Assembly (NCBI GenBank): GCA_029977605.1
Contig: JAPOKN010000001.1
Location: forward strand, 32,567-96,566
Length of the DNA: 64,000 bases
Direction: 5' to 3'
Source of the DNA: Methanobacteriota archaeon
GTDB lineage: Archaea; Thermoplasmatota; Poseidoniia; MGIII; CG-Epi1
Shown here: piece by piece, positions 8,340 through 16,897 of the stretch
Position numbering within the stretch: position 1 is the first letter of the stretch
Layout of the letters: each line of letters begins with the position of its first letter
Translations under genes and position numbers: made by a program
The notes under the pieces: generated by a model
Database searches by the model: none
What the model saw: the letters and a program-made list of their open reading frames with translations, nothing else
What the model was told of the DNA's origin: nothing

Positions 8340-8886
8340 AATTAATTTTTATTATTTAGAGAAGCCTACGCTTTCTAACCTAAATAGAATATTTGGTTCA
8401 GCAGATATTCCTTTTATTCGCTTGTCTAAGTTTTTATCTAAAGAGGAGGTAAATTTTGATATGAAATCACAAAGGGATGAAAAAATAGGTTTTTACAGAA
8501 GATACGTGAGTCCTTCCCATCTTGGAGATTTCTGGGAGTCTAAAGATTTTCTTAGTTTTTTGGAATCAGGAACCGGTCTTAATCTTAAATTTCGTTCATC
8601 ACAAGGCCAAACTTATGGTCCCGGTGATTACTCCCTTCTGCATTCTGAGGAATTTGAAAGAAAAAGGTTAGTAGTAGTTTATGATTTCACAAATAATTGG
8701 AATATTGAGTGGGGCGGACATGACATCTATACTTCTCCAGAAAAGGATCCCTTGATTTGCAACAGAGATGCAGGAACACTGATGCTAACTTTGCTGGATG
8801 AAGGTGATTATTCCTGTACAAGATACGTTAGTTTGAAATCAGATTCTAAAGTTGTTATTGACAAAGTTATTTACGATTTAAAATAA
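8332..8886 (+). CDS. Ofd1/Tpa1 C-terminal-domain-like protein (non-catalytic jelly-roll)
   Basis: This protein has 184 residues and matches by eye the second, non-catalytic jelly-roll (CTDD) of Ofd1/Tpa1: YGPGDYSLLHSEE (about 95-107), then VVVYDFTNNWNIEWGGH (about 114-130) and a Leu-rich strand ending GDYSCTRYV. The place of the catalytic HxD is HSE, and no distal His is seen, so it should not bind iron. It starts inside the last codons of the catalytic-domain gene (8-base overlap, different frame). The two products probably form a heterodimer equivalent to the fused eukaryotic protein. A recent frameshift splitting one gene is the main alternative. Confidence 0.7.
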   Translation: MSEINFYYLEKPTLSNLNRIFGSADIPFIRLSKFLSKEEVNFDMKSQRDEKIGFYRRYVSPSHLGDFWESKDFLSFLESGTGLNLKFRSSQGQTYGPGDYSLLHSEEFERKRLVVVYDFTNNWNIEWGGHDIYTSPEKDPLICNRDAGTLMLTLLDEGDYSCTRYVSLKSDSKVVIDKVIYDLK

Positions 8887-8912
8887 TTACTTATTTTTGA
8901 GTACCTACGCTG

Positions 8913-8948
8913 TTTTTATATCTCACACACAAAACTAATGATTAGGAG
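8913..8948 (+). promoter_or_regulatory. Promoter and Shine-Dalgarno sequence of the riboflavin operon
   Basis: A clear TATA-like run (TTTTTATAT, 8913-8921) lies about 25 bases upstream of an AGGAG Shine-Dalgarno sequence (8944-8948) that sits 6 bases before the TTG start of ribB. The predicted leader is only about a dozen bases, leaving no room for an FMN riboswitch. Confidence 0.5.
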
Positions 8949-8954
8949 ATTATT

Positions 8955-9662
8955 TTGTCTAACTCAATTAACCTTGAAAAAACGAAGATGGAATTACTTA
9001 GGGGGAATCCAATTTTTGTCTTCGACGAAGAGGGCAGGGAATCCGAAACTGATATTTTCTTTTATGCCAAATCAGTTACAAGTAATAATTTAAATTATTT
9101 GAGAAAAAATGGAGGGGGGATGATTTTCTTAGCCTCTGATTATTCTATTTCAAGAAAATTGGGAATTCCTTTTATGGAAGAGATATATGAGGCTGCATTT
9201 TCAAATTCAAATGAGTTTGCGATATTAGAGATGATGAAACACCATTCATTACCTTACACAAAGTCTAAATCTTCATTTTCCATATTTATTAATCACAAGG
9301 ATACTTTTACTGGGATAACTGACGACGATCGTTCTCTAACTGCGCGTTCATTTTCAGAAGTTTTTGAGCAAGCCGAAGCTATAAGCGCTGAAGAATCTAG
9401 AAACATAATGGGAAATTCGTTCAGAAGTCCAGGCCATGTACCAATTTGCATAGCGGCTTCTAATGGACTTTCTGAGAGGCAAGGACATACAGAATTAATA
9501 ACTGAATTATTTAAAAAAATAAGTTTAACACCTGTTGCATTAGGCTGTGAAATGGTTTCTAAATCAGGTAAATCCCTAACACGTTATGAAGCAGAGATTT
9601 TCGCAAAAGATAATGGATATTTATTTTTAGAGGGCCAACATATCAAAGAGGTATGTTTGTGA
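8955..9662 (+). CDS. ribB: 3,4-dihydroxy-2-butanone 4-phosphate synthase
   Basis: RibB converts ribulose 5-phosphate to the four-carbon unit of riboflavin. The 235-residue protein shows the acidic loop VFDEEGRESETD (about 22-33), which replaces the usual DDxxRENE, and the later GHVPICIAAS and GHTELITELF segments with the catalytic His region. The TTG start is supported by AGGAG six bases upstream. It is the first gene of ribB-ribL-ribE-ribH, with overlaps at each junction. The pathway's first enzyme is encoded separately at 62205-62795. Confidence 0.9.
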   Translation: MSNSINLEKTKMELLRGNPIFVFDEEGRESETDIFFYAKSVTSNNLNYLRKNGGGMIFLASDYSISRKLGIPFMEEIYEAAFSNSNEFAILEMMKHHSLPYTKSKSSFSIFINHKDTFTGITDDDRSLTARSFSEVFEQAEAISAEESRNIMGNSFRSPGHVPICIAASNGLSERQGHTELITELFKKISLTPVALGCEMVSKSGKSLTRYEAEIFAKDNGYLFLEGQHIKEVCL

Positions 9663-10099
9663 AAGTTGTAGCTACTGGTGTTTTTGATATAATTCACATA
9701 GGTCACGCCCACTTCTTGAATGCAGCCAAAAAGCATGGTGATCATTTGACAGTTATTGTAGCTAATGATGCTACGGTCAGGAAAATGAAAGGGGAGCCCA
9801 TTTTATCAGACAAGAGGCGCTCAGAAGTAGTTTCTCAACTTAAACCCGTAGATAAAGTAGTTATAGGAAGGACGGGAGATATGCTTGATATTATTGTTGA
9901 AGACATAAAACCTGATGTTATTGCATTAGGCTTTGATCAACGATTATTTACGACAAAAGAATTAGCAGCTAAACTACTGGAAAGGGGCTTAGAAGTTAAA
10001 GTAGTTAGACTTGAAGAAATGGAACAAGATTTAGCAGGTTCACGTAAAATAATTTCTAAAATTTTAAAGATATATAGGAAAAAATATAGTTCTGAATAA
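9653..10099 (+). CDS. ribL: FAD synthetase, archaeal cytidylyltransferase-type
   Basis: RibL adenylates FMN to FAD. The 148-residue nucleotidyltransferase shows the HxGH motif in FDIIHIGHAHFL (His-Ile-Gly-His near residues 16-19), KMKGEPILSDKRR and GFDQ, matching the archaeal RibL family (Methanocaldococcus MJ1179 type) rather than bacterial bifunctional RibF. The ATG at 9653 overlaps ribB by 10 bases and the stop shares one base with ribE. Glycerol-3-phosphate cytidylyltransferases are close relatives, but the riboflavin operon favours FAD synthetase. Confidence 0.88.
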   Translation: MFVKVVATGVFDIIHIGHAHFLNAAKKHGDHLTVIVANDATVRKMKGEPILSDKRRSEVVSQLKPVDKVVIGRTGDMLDIIVEDIKPDVIALGFDQRLFTTKELAAKLLERGLEVKVVRLEEMEQDLAGSRKIISKILKIYRKKYSSE

Positions 10100-10713
10100 T
10101 GGTTTTTACAGGAATAATACAAGAAAAAGCGCAGGTATCTAGTATTGAAAAATCACAAGATTTTTCTAGTATTCAAGTAGTGGCAAGTTCAGATTTCGTA
10201 GAAGGTATTAAAATTGGAGCAAGCGTTTCAATTGATGGAGTTTGCTTAACAGTTACTTCAATAAAGGATAATAGTCTGACTTTCGATATAATTGTAGAAA
10301 CCTTAAGAGTCACTAATTTATCAAATTTAGAGGAGTCCGACTTAGTTAATCTAGAAAGGGCAGCACGTTTTGGGGATGAAATTGGCGGACATATTATTTC
10401 AGGGCACGTTTCTGGAATCGTTAAAATATCAAAAATCAAAAAGACAACTAATAATCACATTCTTTCCTTTAAAGCAAGTAATGATTTGATAAAATATATT
10501 TTTCCAAAGGGGTATGTCTCATTAAACGGAATAAGCTTAACTATTGGAGAAGTAAATAGAATAGATAATATTTTCACAGTTTATTTAATTCCTGAAACGT
10601 TAAGAATTACGACTATGCAAGATAAGAAAATTGGAGATATGATTAACTTAGAAATCGAAACGCAAACCAAAAATACTGTAGATTTAATAACTGAAATGCA
10701 GGTGAGAAAATAA
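10099..10713 (+). CDS. ribE: Riboflavin synthase, bacterial/eukaryotic trimeric type
   Basis: This enzyme dismutates two 6,7-dimethyl-8-ribityllumazines to riboflavin. The 204 residues contain two lumazine-binding beta-barrels: the first starts MVFTGIIQ and has SIDGVCLTVT, the second starts near residue 95 (IGGHIISGHVSG) with SLNGISLTIGEV. This is the two-domain bacterial/eukaryotic family; many archaea use the unrelated pentameric RibC-type enzyme, so the gene was probably acquired from bacteria. One-base stop/start overlaps join it to ribL and ribH. Confidence 0.93.
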   Translation: MVFTGIIQEKAQVSSIEKSQDFSSIQVVASSDFVEGIKIGASVSIDGVCLTVTSIKDNSLTFDIIVETLRVTNLSNLEESDLVNLERAARFGDEIGGHIISGHVSGIVKISKIKKTTNNHILSFKASNDLIKYIFPKGYVSLNGISLTIGEVNRIDNIFTVYLIPETLRITTMQDKKIGDMINLEIETQTKNTVDLITEMQVRK

Positions 10714-11117
10714 TGGCAAAGTCTGTAGCAATTGTAGCTGGTAGCTATCATAAAGGAAAAGTTGAGAAAATGGTTGAGATTGTTAAATCATTGTCATCTG
10801 AAAACAATTTATTGATCGAAGAAATAAGCTGGGTTCCAGGGTCAATGGAGCTTCCACTACAGATTAAACGTTTGTTACTTAGGGAATCAATTGAAGGCGT
10901 AATAGTTTTAGGAATTATTGAAAAAGGAGAAACAGATCATGGTCTAGTTATGGGTCAGGCAGTTACTAAGTCAATTATAGATTTACAATTACTTTCAATG
11001 AAGCCTATAGGTTTTGGAATAATAGGTCCCGGTGCTGAAGAAGAACAAATTGATAAAAGAGTAGAAATACATGCTAAGCAAGCAGTAATAGCAGTTTCCG
11101 AGATGTTATCTAATTGA
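10713..11117 (+). CDS. ribH: 6,7-dimethyl-8-ribityllumazine synthase
   Basis: RibH condenses the RibB product with the pyrimidine intermediate to give lumazine. The 134-residue length is typical. It shows VAGSYHKG at the N-terminus, VPGSMELPL, and GETDHG carrying the catalytic His. The ATG shares one base with the ribE stop. The 3' end overlaps the convergent RND exporter by 8 bases. Confidence 0.93.
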   Translation: MAKSVAIVAGSYHKGKVEKMVEIVKSLSSENNLLIEEISWVPGSMELPLQIKRLLLRESIEGVIVLGIIEKGETDHGLVMGQAVTKSIIDLQLLSMKPIGFGIIGPGAEEEQIDKRVEIHAKQAVIAVSEMLSN

Positions 11118-13731
11118 TTTTCTTTTTTATTTTCCAATTACTCATTTTATATTTTTCTATTGTATAGTGGAGAGCATGGTAGAAGCTTGGTAGAGCAAAA
11201 ACAGCCATTAGGAGAGAGAATAGGACCAATGTAATAATTAATGCGAAGAAATTTCTTAATCCAATAAATTGACTACTAAAGAAGGAAATGAGAACTCCGG
11301 AGAACACTCCTCCCATCGTGGTAAATGTAGCTTCTACCACTGATTGACCTGTATTTTCAACAGCTTTTTGAATTCCTTCAGGAGTAGTGCCTTCTTCTCT
11401 TACTCTTTCAGTAATTTGAATTGAATTATCAATACCAATTCCGATAATAATTGTTCCAACCATCGCGGTAAAAATATTTAGATTAGTACCTCCTGCATCA
11501 ACAGTAGCCGGATACCATAGAATTACTAACAAGATAGGTAAGAAAGTAATTACTCCGAATTTAACTGAACTAAAAATCACAATCATGGTTATCAAAACTA
11601 AAAGTAAACTTAGCTTAATCGTATCGAATTGAGTTTCTTGAATTCCTTCATTAATAGCAATGCTTACAGGAGGCCCTCCAGTTAACTGAGACATTTGCGC
11701 GTCATGGGCATGAATTTGTTTATCTCTTAAAAATGCGATATCATCTATTTCATTAACTAAGATTGTAGTATCATCAATATTGATGTACGGCATGCTAACA
11801 TAAATTAGTGCTTTATCATATTCATCAGTCAAAAGCATGGCTCGCATTTCATCAGTAAATGATTCGTAAAATACATCGATCATATCACTCCTTAGTTGTT
11901 CTCTACTGTAAAGCGGATTTATATCAATCCAAACATAATCATCACCAAAAAAGTCACTGTGCAAGAAATCCCAAAAGCTTCCGTCGAATTCAAATTGAGT
12001 TTCACCATCTAAATCTTCTAAGGCTATAGTGATATGTGCCGATTTGAAAAAGTCCACGATAGAAAATGCTGAAACATTTATGAGTTCATTAGAATTTCTA
12101 TTAGTAACAGATAAATTATTTATTTCACCTTGCGTCCAATTCATCACATCTAAAACATCTAAATCTTTAGCAGCTGGCTTTAATCTATCTTCAGGTCCGT
12201 TTACTAGTAAAATCCCAGTTTGTCCAGCCTCAAATTTTTCAGAATATTCGCCTAATTTCTTAATTGAATCTATATCTTCAGGTGCAGATTCACTTCCTTT
12301 GATATCTTGATCCATTACTGCAATTCTTGCTATAGAGTAAGAAGTTGTTAGGAGAAGAACTAATAAAATCACTTTCCACTGTTTTGTTGATAGGACAGCT
12401 ATACTTTTCCACCCTTCTGATTTATGCCTTGAATAATTAGTTAGCTTCATAATTGCAGGAGTCATACTTACTGTCAGAAAGAATGCGCACATTACTCCAA
12501 CAATCATAGTAAATCCAACAGTTCTCATTGGAGCAATTGGAGAAATGAAGAGAGCAGAAAAACCAATTGTATCAGTTACGGCACACAGAAAAGTTGCTTT
12601 ACCTGTTGTAAGTAATGCTAAAAATGTAGCTCTTGGCATTTTATTTCCTTCATCTTTAAATTCCACAATTCGATTAGCTACGTGTAATCCATAGTCAACA
12701 CCAATTCCAACCAAAATTGGTCCAGCTGCTACGATCATAGGGGTCAGAACCACTCCAGATAAATTTACAATCCCAAGAGTCCAAATTAAAGCACAAAAGA
12801 TTGGTACTAAAACAACAGGTATGGCCAACCAATTTCTATGAAAAAATAGCATCATCGCGATAACTATTCCCAATGAAATAGGTAACATTGTTAGTAAATC
12901 ATCGTATAGTCTAGCAGTTACTTCGTGAAGAACAACAACAAGACCAGTTTGAGTCATGTCAGTTCTAGCATTATATCTTTGATCAATATGCTCTTGAATC
13001 TTAGCAATCATTTCCTCTTGTGAAGCATCATTATTTTCGCCTTGATATTTTAGGGCGAATAGAATTACTGCCGTATCAATTATTTTATCATCATTTGTAT
13101 CTATAGCAAAATTTTGTAAGGCTGATGAGGTACTATCATATATTTGGTCTACTCTATCTTGATCATCTGGTATATTGTATGTACCAGTCAGATTTACGGT
13201 ATCATCGTCATTTTGCTCAATACTTAATCCACCAAATATTTTCCCTTCAGTTGCTTCTATAAATCTAGCATTTGTTGAGTTAAATTCCTTAATTAGAGTA
13301 GAAATACTTAGTGTAAAAATTATTCCGTCTTTATCTCCTCGATCGGCCTGATAAGTTTCCAAATCTTCACTTTGTCCATATTTATCAATTGTAGTTTCAA
13401 GAAGAGCAATTTCTTTCAAAGTAGGAACATATGTAATATTATCAACCACAATATCATTAAAGACATTAGGATCATTTGCATTTCCTGTTTCAATATAGAC
13501 AATTATTAGATCAGTTGCCCAATCTTGTCTAACTTCAATTAATATTTCTGTAGATTCCTCACCTTCAGGAAGATATACTTCGATATCTCTTGTCATATTT
13601 TCTTCGAAGGTTAAGGCAGATTGTAGAAGAAGAAGAGTTATTAGACTAAGAACGGCAATGGTGGCTACAGCATTTTTCAAAATTATATTAGTATAAATTT
13701 GAACTCCGTTCTCTAAAGTCTTTGTAATCAC
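11110..13731 (-). CDS. RND superfamily (MMPL/HAE3-type) exporter
   Basis: This 873-residue membrane protein has the duplicated RND plan: one N-terminal helix (about 20-40), a large extracytoplasmic loop to about 275, a block of five to six helices to about 450, then the same pattern repeated with helices near 475 and about 735-860. Motifs such as GIGVDYGLHVANR and GIGIDNSIQITERV are the duplicated helix-4-like sequences of the archaeal/bacterial hydrophobe exporter group. No substrate can be read from the sequence; lipids or hydrophobic compounds are typical. Its 3' end overlaps ribH on the other strand by 8 bases. It may be co-transcribed after ABCE1, 35 bases upstream. Confidence 0.85.
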   Translation of the reverse strand: MITKTLENGVQIYTNIILKNAVATIAVLSLITLLLLQSALTFEENMTRDIEVYLPEGEESTEILIEVRQDWATDLIIVYIETGNANDPNVFNDIVVDNITYVPTLKEIALLETTIDKYGQSEDLETYQADRGDKDGIIFTLSISTLIKEFNSTNARFIEATEGKIFGGLSIEQNDDDTVNLTGTYNIPDDQDRVDQIYDSTSSALQNFAIDTNDDKIIDTAVILFALKYQGENNDASQEEMIAKIQEHIDQRYNARTDMTQTGLVVVLHEVTARLYDDLLTMLPISLGIVIAMMLFFHRNWLAIPVVLVPIFCALIWTLGIVNLSGVVLTPMIVAAGPILVGIGVDYGLHVANRIVEFKDEGNKMPRATFLALLTTGKATFLCAVTDTIGFSALFISPIAPMRTVGFTMIVGVMCAFFLTVSMTPAIMKLTNYSRHKSEGWKSIAVLSTKQWKVILLVLLLTTSYSIARIAVMDQDIKGSESAPEDIDSIKKLGEYSEKFEAGQTGILLVNGPEDRLKPAAKDLDVLDVMNWTQGEINNLSVTNRNSNELINVSAFSIVDFFKSAHITIALEDLDGETQFEFDGSFWDFLHSDFFGDDYVWIDINPLYSREQLRSDMIDVFYESFTDEMRAMLLTDEYDKALIYVSMPYINIDDTTILVNEIDDIAFLRDKQIHAHDAQMSQLTGGPPVSIAINEGIQETQFDTIKLSLLLVLITMIVIFSSVKFGVITFLPILLVILWYPATVDAGGTNLNIFTAMVGTIIIGIGIDNSIQITERVREEGTTPEGIQKAVENTGQSVVEATFTTMGGVFSGVLISFFSSQFIGLRNFFALIITLVLFSLLMAVFALPSFYHALHYTIEKYKMSNWKIKKKIN

Positions 13732-13766
13732 AAGTACCCTATCGAGGCCTCAAAATAAATGTAATC

Positions 13767-15530
13767 TTAACTAGAATAGTAGTATTCTTTCTTACTTTTC
13801 TGTTCTCTGTCCAATCTTGAACCTGGTTTGTTGACTCGTGGCCTATGTGTATTTTTATCTCGTCTGAAGGTTACATCTACTCTTTCTAAGAAAATATTCA
13901 TTCCCTCGCGCATTTTGTAGGGCCCTTCGACAATTCCCTTTGACCCGGGCTCTCCACCAAAACATAAGATTCCATCTGAAATATAATCAATAAAATAAAT
14001 GTCGTGATCTACAATTAGAGCCGATTTGCCTCTGTTCTCCATGAATCTTCTTATTGTTTTGGCAGTTACCATTCTTTGATTTGCATCGAGATATGCAGAA
14101 GGTTCGTCCAATAAATATAAATCAGCTTCTTTGAGTAAGCATTCAGCAACAGCAACTCTTTGTAACTCTCCGCCTGAAAGAGTTTGCATTTCTCTTTCCA
14201 GTAAAGGTTCTAAATTGAGAGGTCGATTTAATTCGGTACTAAATGTGTGTTCATCATATCCTTCAACGGATTTTAGTAAGTCTTCAACGATTACTCCTTC
14301 TTGAATATCAATGTACTGAGGCTTGTATGAAACAGCAATCTCATTTTCGATTTTACCTTTGTCAGGTTCTAATTCTCCAGCCAGCATTTTGACAAATGTA
14401 GTTTTACCAGTGGCATTAGCTCCTACCACACCTAAAACCTGACCGCTTAGAAGTTCACCGGCCTTTGATTCAAGATTAAAACTACCTAATTTCTTCGACA
14501 GTTTAGGCCATTCAACTAGCCCCATTCCATCCCATCCGGTTCTTGGTGGATGTTCCAAAAATTTTATTGGTTTGTCTCTAATTCTGACGTTCTGCTCAGG
14601 TAAATATCCTTCAATATATGCATTAATAGCTTTACGGGTTGTTCTAGCTGGAGTAAATATTCCAAAAGCTCCCTTCTTTCCATAAACAATATGAGTTAAA
14701 TCTGCAATTACATCTAATACAGCTAAGTCATGTTCAATAACAATCACCCTTGCCGATTCAGAAAGTTCTTGGATAATTCTTACAATCCTCATCCTTTCAT
14801 AAATGTCAAGGTAAGATGATGGTTCGTCAAAGAAGTAAACATCAGCTTGCTTTAGCAATGTTGCACAAATTGCGACACGTTGTAATTCGCCTCCAGATAG
14901 TTGGTCTAAATTTCTTTCTAAGAGGTGACCTAATCCAAATTTTTCTATCATTTCATCATATAATCCCCTTTCGTTTACTGAGGATAGAAGTTTCCCTACA
15001 TTCCCTTTGAAAGCTTTGGGAATGTGATCAACGTACTGAGGCTTTAACGCTACTTTAACAGTAGACTCATTTAAGTCAGCTAGAAAATCTCTCAATTCAC
15101 CTCGTGGTAATGTTTCAATTACATCCTCCCAAACACACTCATTTGATTCGAATTCACCGAGATTTGGAATTATGCTTCCATTTAAGATATTGAATGCAGT
15201 AGATTTCCCCATCCCATTTGGCCCTAATATTCCTATTATAGAATCCTTAGATGGAGTAGGTAATCTAAACAGTCTAAAACCATTGAGCGAATACCTGTGA
15301 ATCATATCAGTTTCTAACTCTTCAGGGAGATTGATTACTTTGACAGCATCACCAGGACAATTTTTAGCCCTCATCAAGCAAGGCGGACATGCGTCTTCTA
15401 AAATTTTACATTTATCATTCTCATCGACTTGTATACATTCAGCGCCACAAGACCCTGCATATTTTTGCAAATATTCAAAGGCGGGGCTATTTGGTTTGCA
15501 TCTATCTTCAAATAAAACGGCAATTCTCAT
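13767..15530 (-). CDS. ABCE1/RLI1 ribosome-recycling ATPase with altered Fe-S domain
   Basis: ABCE1 splits ribosomes after termination or Pelota-mediated rescue. The protein has 587 residues: an N-terminal cysteine domain (about 1-65), NBD1 (Walker A GPNGMGKST, LSGGELQR signature, FFDEPSSYLD) and NBD2 (Walker A GANATGKTT, LSGGELQR, LLDEPSAYLD), separated by the usual hinge region. The N-terminal domain normally has eight cysteines for two [4Fe-4S] clusters; here I find Cys11, 28, 32, 41, 48, 51 and 58, with Arg54 at the usual third cysteine of the CxxCxxCxxxCP motif and no cysteines in the usual early spacing. The flanking MRIAV and VINLPEEL are intact. Pelota is encoded at 36926-37948. Confidence 0.95.
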   Translation of the reverse strand: MRIAVLFEDRCKPNSPAFEYLQKYAGSCGAECIQVDENDKCKILEDACPPCLMRAKNCPGDAVKVINLPEELETDMIHRYSLNGFRLFRLPTPSKDSIIGILGPNGMGKSTAFNILNGSIIPNLGEFESNECVWEDVIETLPRGELRDFLADLNESTVKVALKPQYVDHIPKAFKGNVGKLLSSVNERGLYDEMIEKFGLGHLLERNLDQLSGGELQRVAICATLLKQADVYFFDEPSSYLDIYERMRIVRIIQELSESARVIVIEHDLAVLDVIADLTHIVYGKKGAFGIFTPARTTRKAINAYIEGYLPEQNVRIRDKPIKFLEHPPRTGWDGMGLVEWPKLSKKLGSFNLESKAGELLSGQVLGVVGANATGKTTFVKMLAGELEPDKGKIENEIAVSYKPQYIDIQEGVIVEDLLKSVEGYDEHTFSTELNRPLNLEPLLEREMQTLSGGELQRVAVAECLLKEADLYLLDEPSAYLDANQRMVTAKTIRRFMENRGKSALIVDHDIYFIDYISDGILCFGGEPGSKGIVEGPYKMREGMNIFLERVDVTFRRDKNTHRPRVNKPGSRLDREQKSKKEYYYSS

Positions 15531-15641
15531 TTTTTGATATTTTTGAAAGACTTAGTCTTGTCGTATTTCCTTTTCATAGTACGAGTAATTAAAATCATAT
15601 GGTCATCCAAAGATACTTTTGTCCCCCTTTAATGGGATGTT

Positions 15642-16079
15642 GTGCGAATTAAATTTACATTACCGGGAAAGCCAGTTGCTCAAGGCAGACCCCGTTTTTA
15701 TCGTAAGGGAAAATTTGTAGTTGCTACAGATCCTAAACCAAGTAAAGTTTACAAAGCAGATATTGCATATATCGCCCAGAGAGCTAGAGAGGAAGCAGGA
15801 ATTGAAGGTCTTTTTGAAGGTCCATTAGGCATGGAAATTTTCGCTTACTTTCCATGTCCTAAAAGTAAATGGAGAGTAAAAATTCCTAGAATCGAAGAAC
15901 ATCATGCAAAAAGGCCTGATGCCGATAATTTAGCTAAATCAGTAAAAGATGGTCTGAGTGGAGTTTTGTATCATGACGACGGTCAAATATCGGAATTAGT
16001 AGTTAGAAAGAGAATTGCAGCTCAAGGAGATGGTCCTAGAATTGAAGTCGAGCTATACAAATTGGAGCCTTTAGAATGA
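15642..16079 (+). CDS. RusA-family Holliday junction resolvase
   Basis: RusA-family endonucleases cut Holliday junctions. The 145-residue protein has the typical GKPVAQGRPRF start, and the acidic RPDADNLAKSVKDGLSG and YHDDGQIS motifs that carry the catalytic aspartates. The start is GTG at 15642. It overlaps folD by 4 bases (ATGA). The family is best known from phages and bacteria; archaea usually rely on Hjc, so this is probably an acquired gene. No other phage gene lies nearby. Confidence 0.85.
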   Translation: MRIKFTLPGKPVAQGRPRFYRKGKFVVATDPKPSKVYKADIAYIAQRAREEAGIEGLFEGPLGMEIFAYFPCPKSKWRVKIPRIEEHHAKRPDADNLAKSVKDGLSGVLYHDDGQISELVVRKRIAAQGDGPRIEVELYKLEPLE

Positions 16080-16897
16080 GTTCAATCATAGATGGTAAAG
16101 AAATAGCCAAAGAAATCGAAACTGAATTAACCGCTAAAGTAGCAGCAATGGAGAGTGCTCCTAGACTTTCAGTGGTTCAGATAGGAGATGACCCGGCCTC
16201 CGCATCTTACATTAAAGCAAAAGCTAATGCGGCATCTAGAGTTGGTATTTACCTTACACATCATCATTTATCGGTAGATACTTCAGTAAAAGAATTAGAA
16301 AATCTCGTCGATGAATTAAATAAAAGCGAAGATGGTCTCATAATTCAATTACCCATTCCTAAGGCTTTGGAATCTGTTCTGGAAAGAATTAAACCCGAAA
16401 ATGATGTCGATGGCTTTCATTCCGAAAATTTAGGAAAATTAGTTCAGGGGATTTCAGGAATGGTTCCTTGCACTCCGGCAGGTATTATTGAGCTGTTATA
16501 TCGCTCTGGAAATAATCCTGAGGGTAAACATGTTGTCGTTGTTGGCCGTAGCACAATAGTTGGTACTCCACTTTCTCTTCTATTATCTCAGAAAGGAGTA
16601 GATGCAACTGTTACACTGTGCCACAGTAGAACTAAATCTTTGCAAGAACATTGTAAACAAGCAGATATTTTGGTAGCTGCAGTTGGAAAAGCTAATATGA
16701 TTACTAAGGACATGGTAAAGCCTGGCGCAGTAATTATTGACGTAGGAGTTAACAGAACATCAGAAGGGTTGGTTGGAGACGTATCGCATGATGTTAGAGA
16801 TGTTGCAAGTCAGATTACGCCAGTTCCAGGAGGGGTAGGGCCAATGACTGTTGTAATGTTAATGTCTAATACTGTAAAATCAGCTTTAGAAAACTAA
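16076..16897 (+). CDS. folD: Methylenetetrahydrofolate dehydrogenase/cyclohydrolase
   Basis: FolD interconverts 5,10-methylene- and 10-formyl-tetrahydrofolate using NADP. The 273-residue protein shows the catalytic YxxxK region (SYIKAKANAA), DGFHSENLGKL, PCTPAGI, and the nucleotide-binding GRSTIVGTPLSLLL, ending PVPGGVGPMT. The start overlaps the RusA stop (ATGA) and the 3' end overlaps the convergent reductase by 12 bases. Together with glycine dehydrogenase (56805-59648) it indicates folate-based one-carbon metabolism. Confidence 0.97.
   Translation: MSSIIDGKEIAKEIETELTAKVAAMESAPRLSVVQIGDDPASASYIKAKANAASRVGIYLTHHHLSVDTSVKELENLVDELNKSEDGLIIQLPIPKALESVLERIKPENDVDGFHSENLGKLVQGISGMVPCTPAGIIELLYRSGNNPEGKHVVVVGRSTIVGTPLSLLLSQKGVDATVTLCHSRTKSLQEHCKQADILVAAVGKANMITKDMVKPGAVIIDVGVNRTSEGLVGDVSHDVRDVASQITPVPGGVGPMTVVMLMSNTVKSALEN

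Noticed and set aside
8887..8954. FMN riboswitch before the riboflavin operon
   Set aside because: The gap is 68 bases with a TATA box near its middle, too short for the conserved FMN aptamer.
15389..15537. Frameshift in the ABCE1 N-terminus explaining the odd cysteines
   Set aside because: Sequences on both sides are in one frame, and the other frames contain stops and do not give the canonical cysteines.
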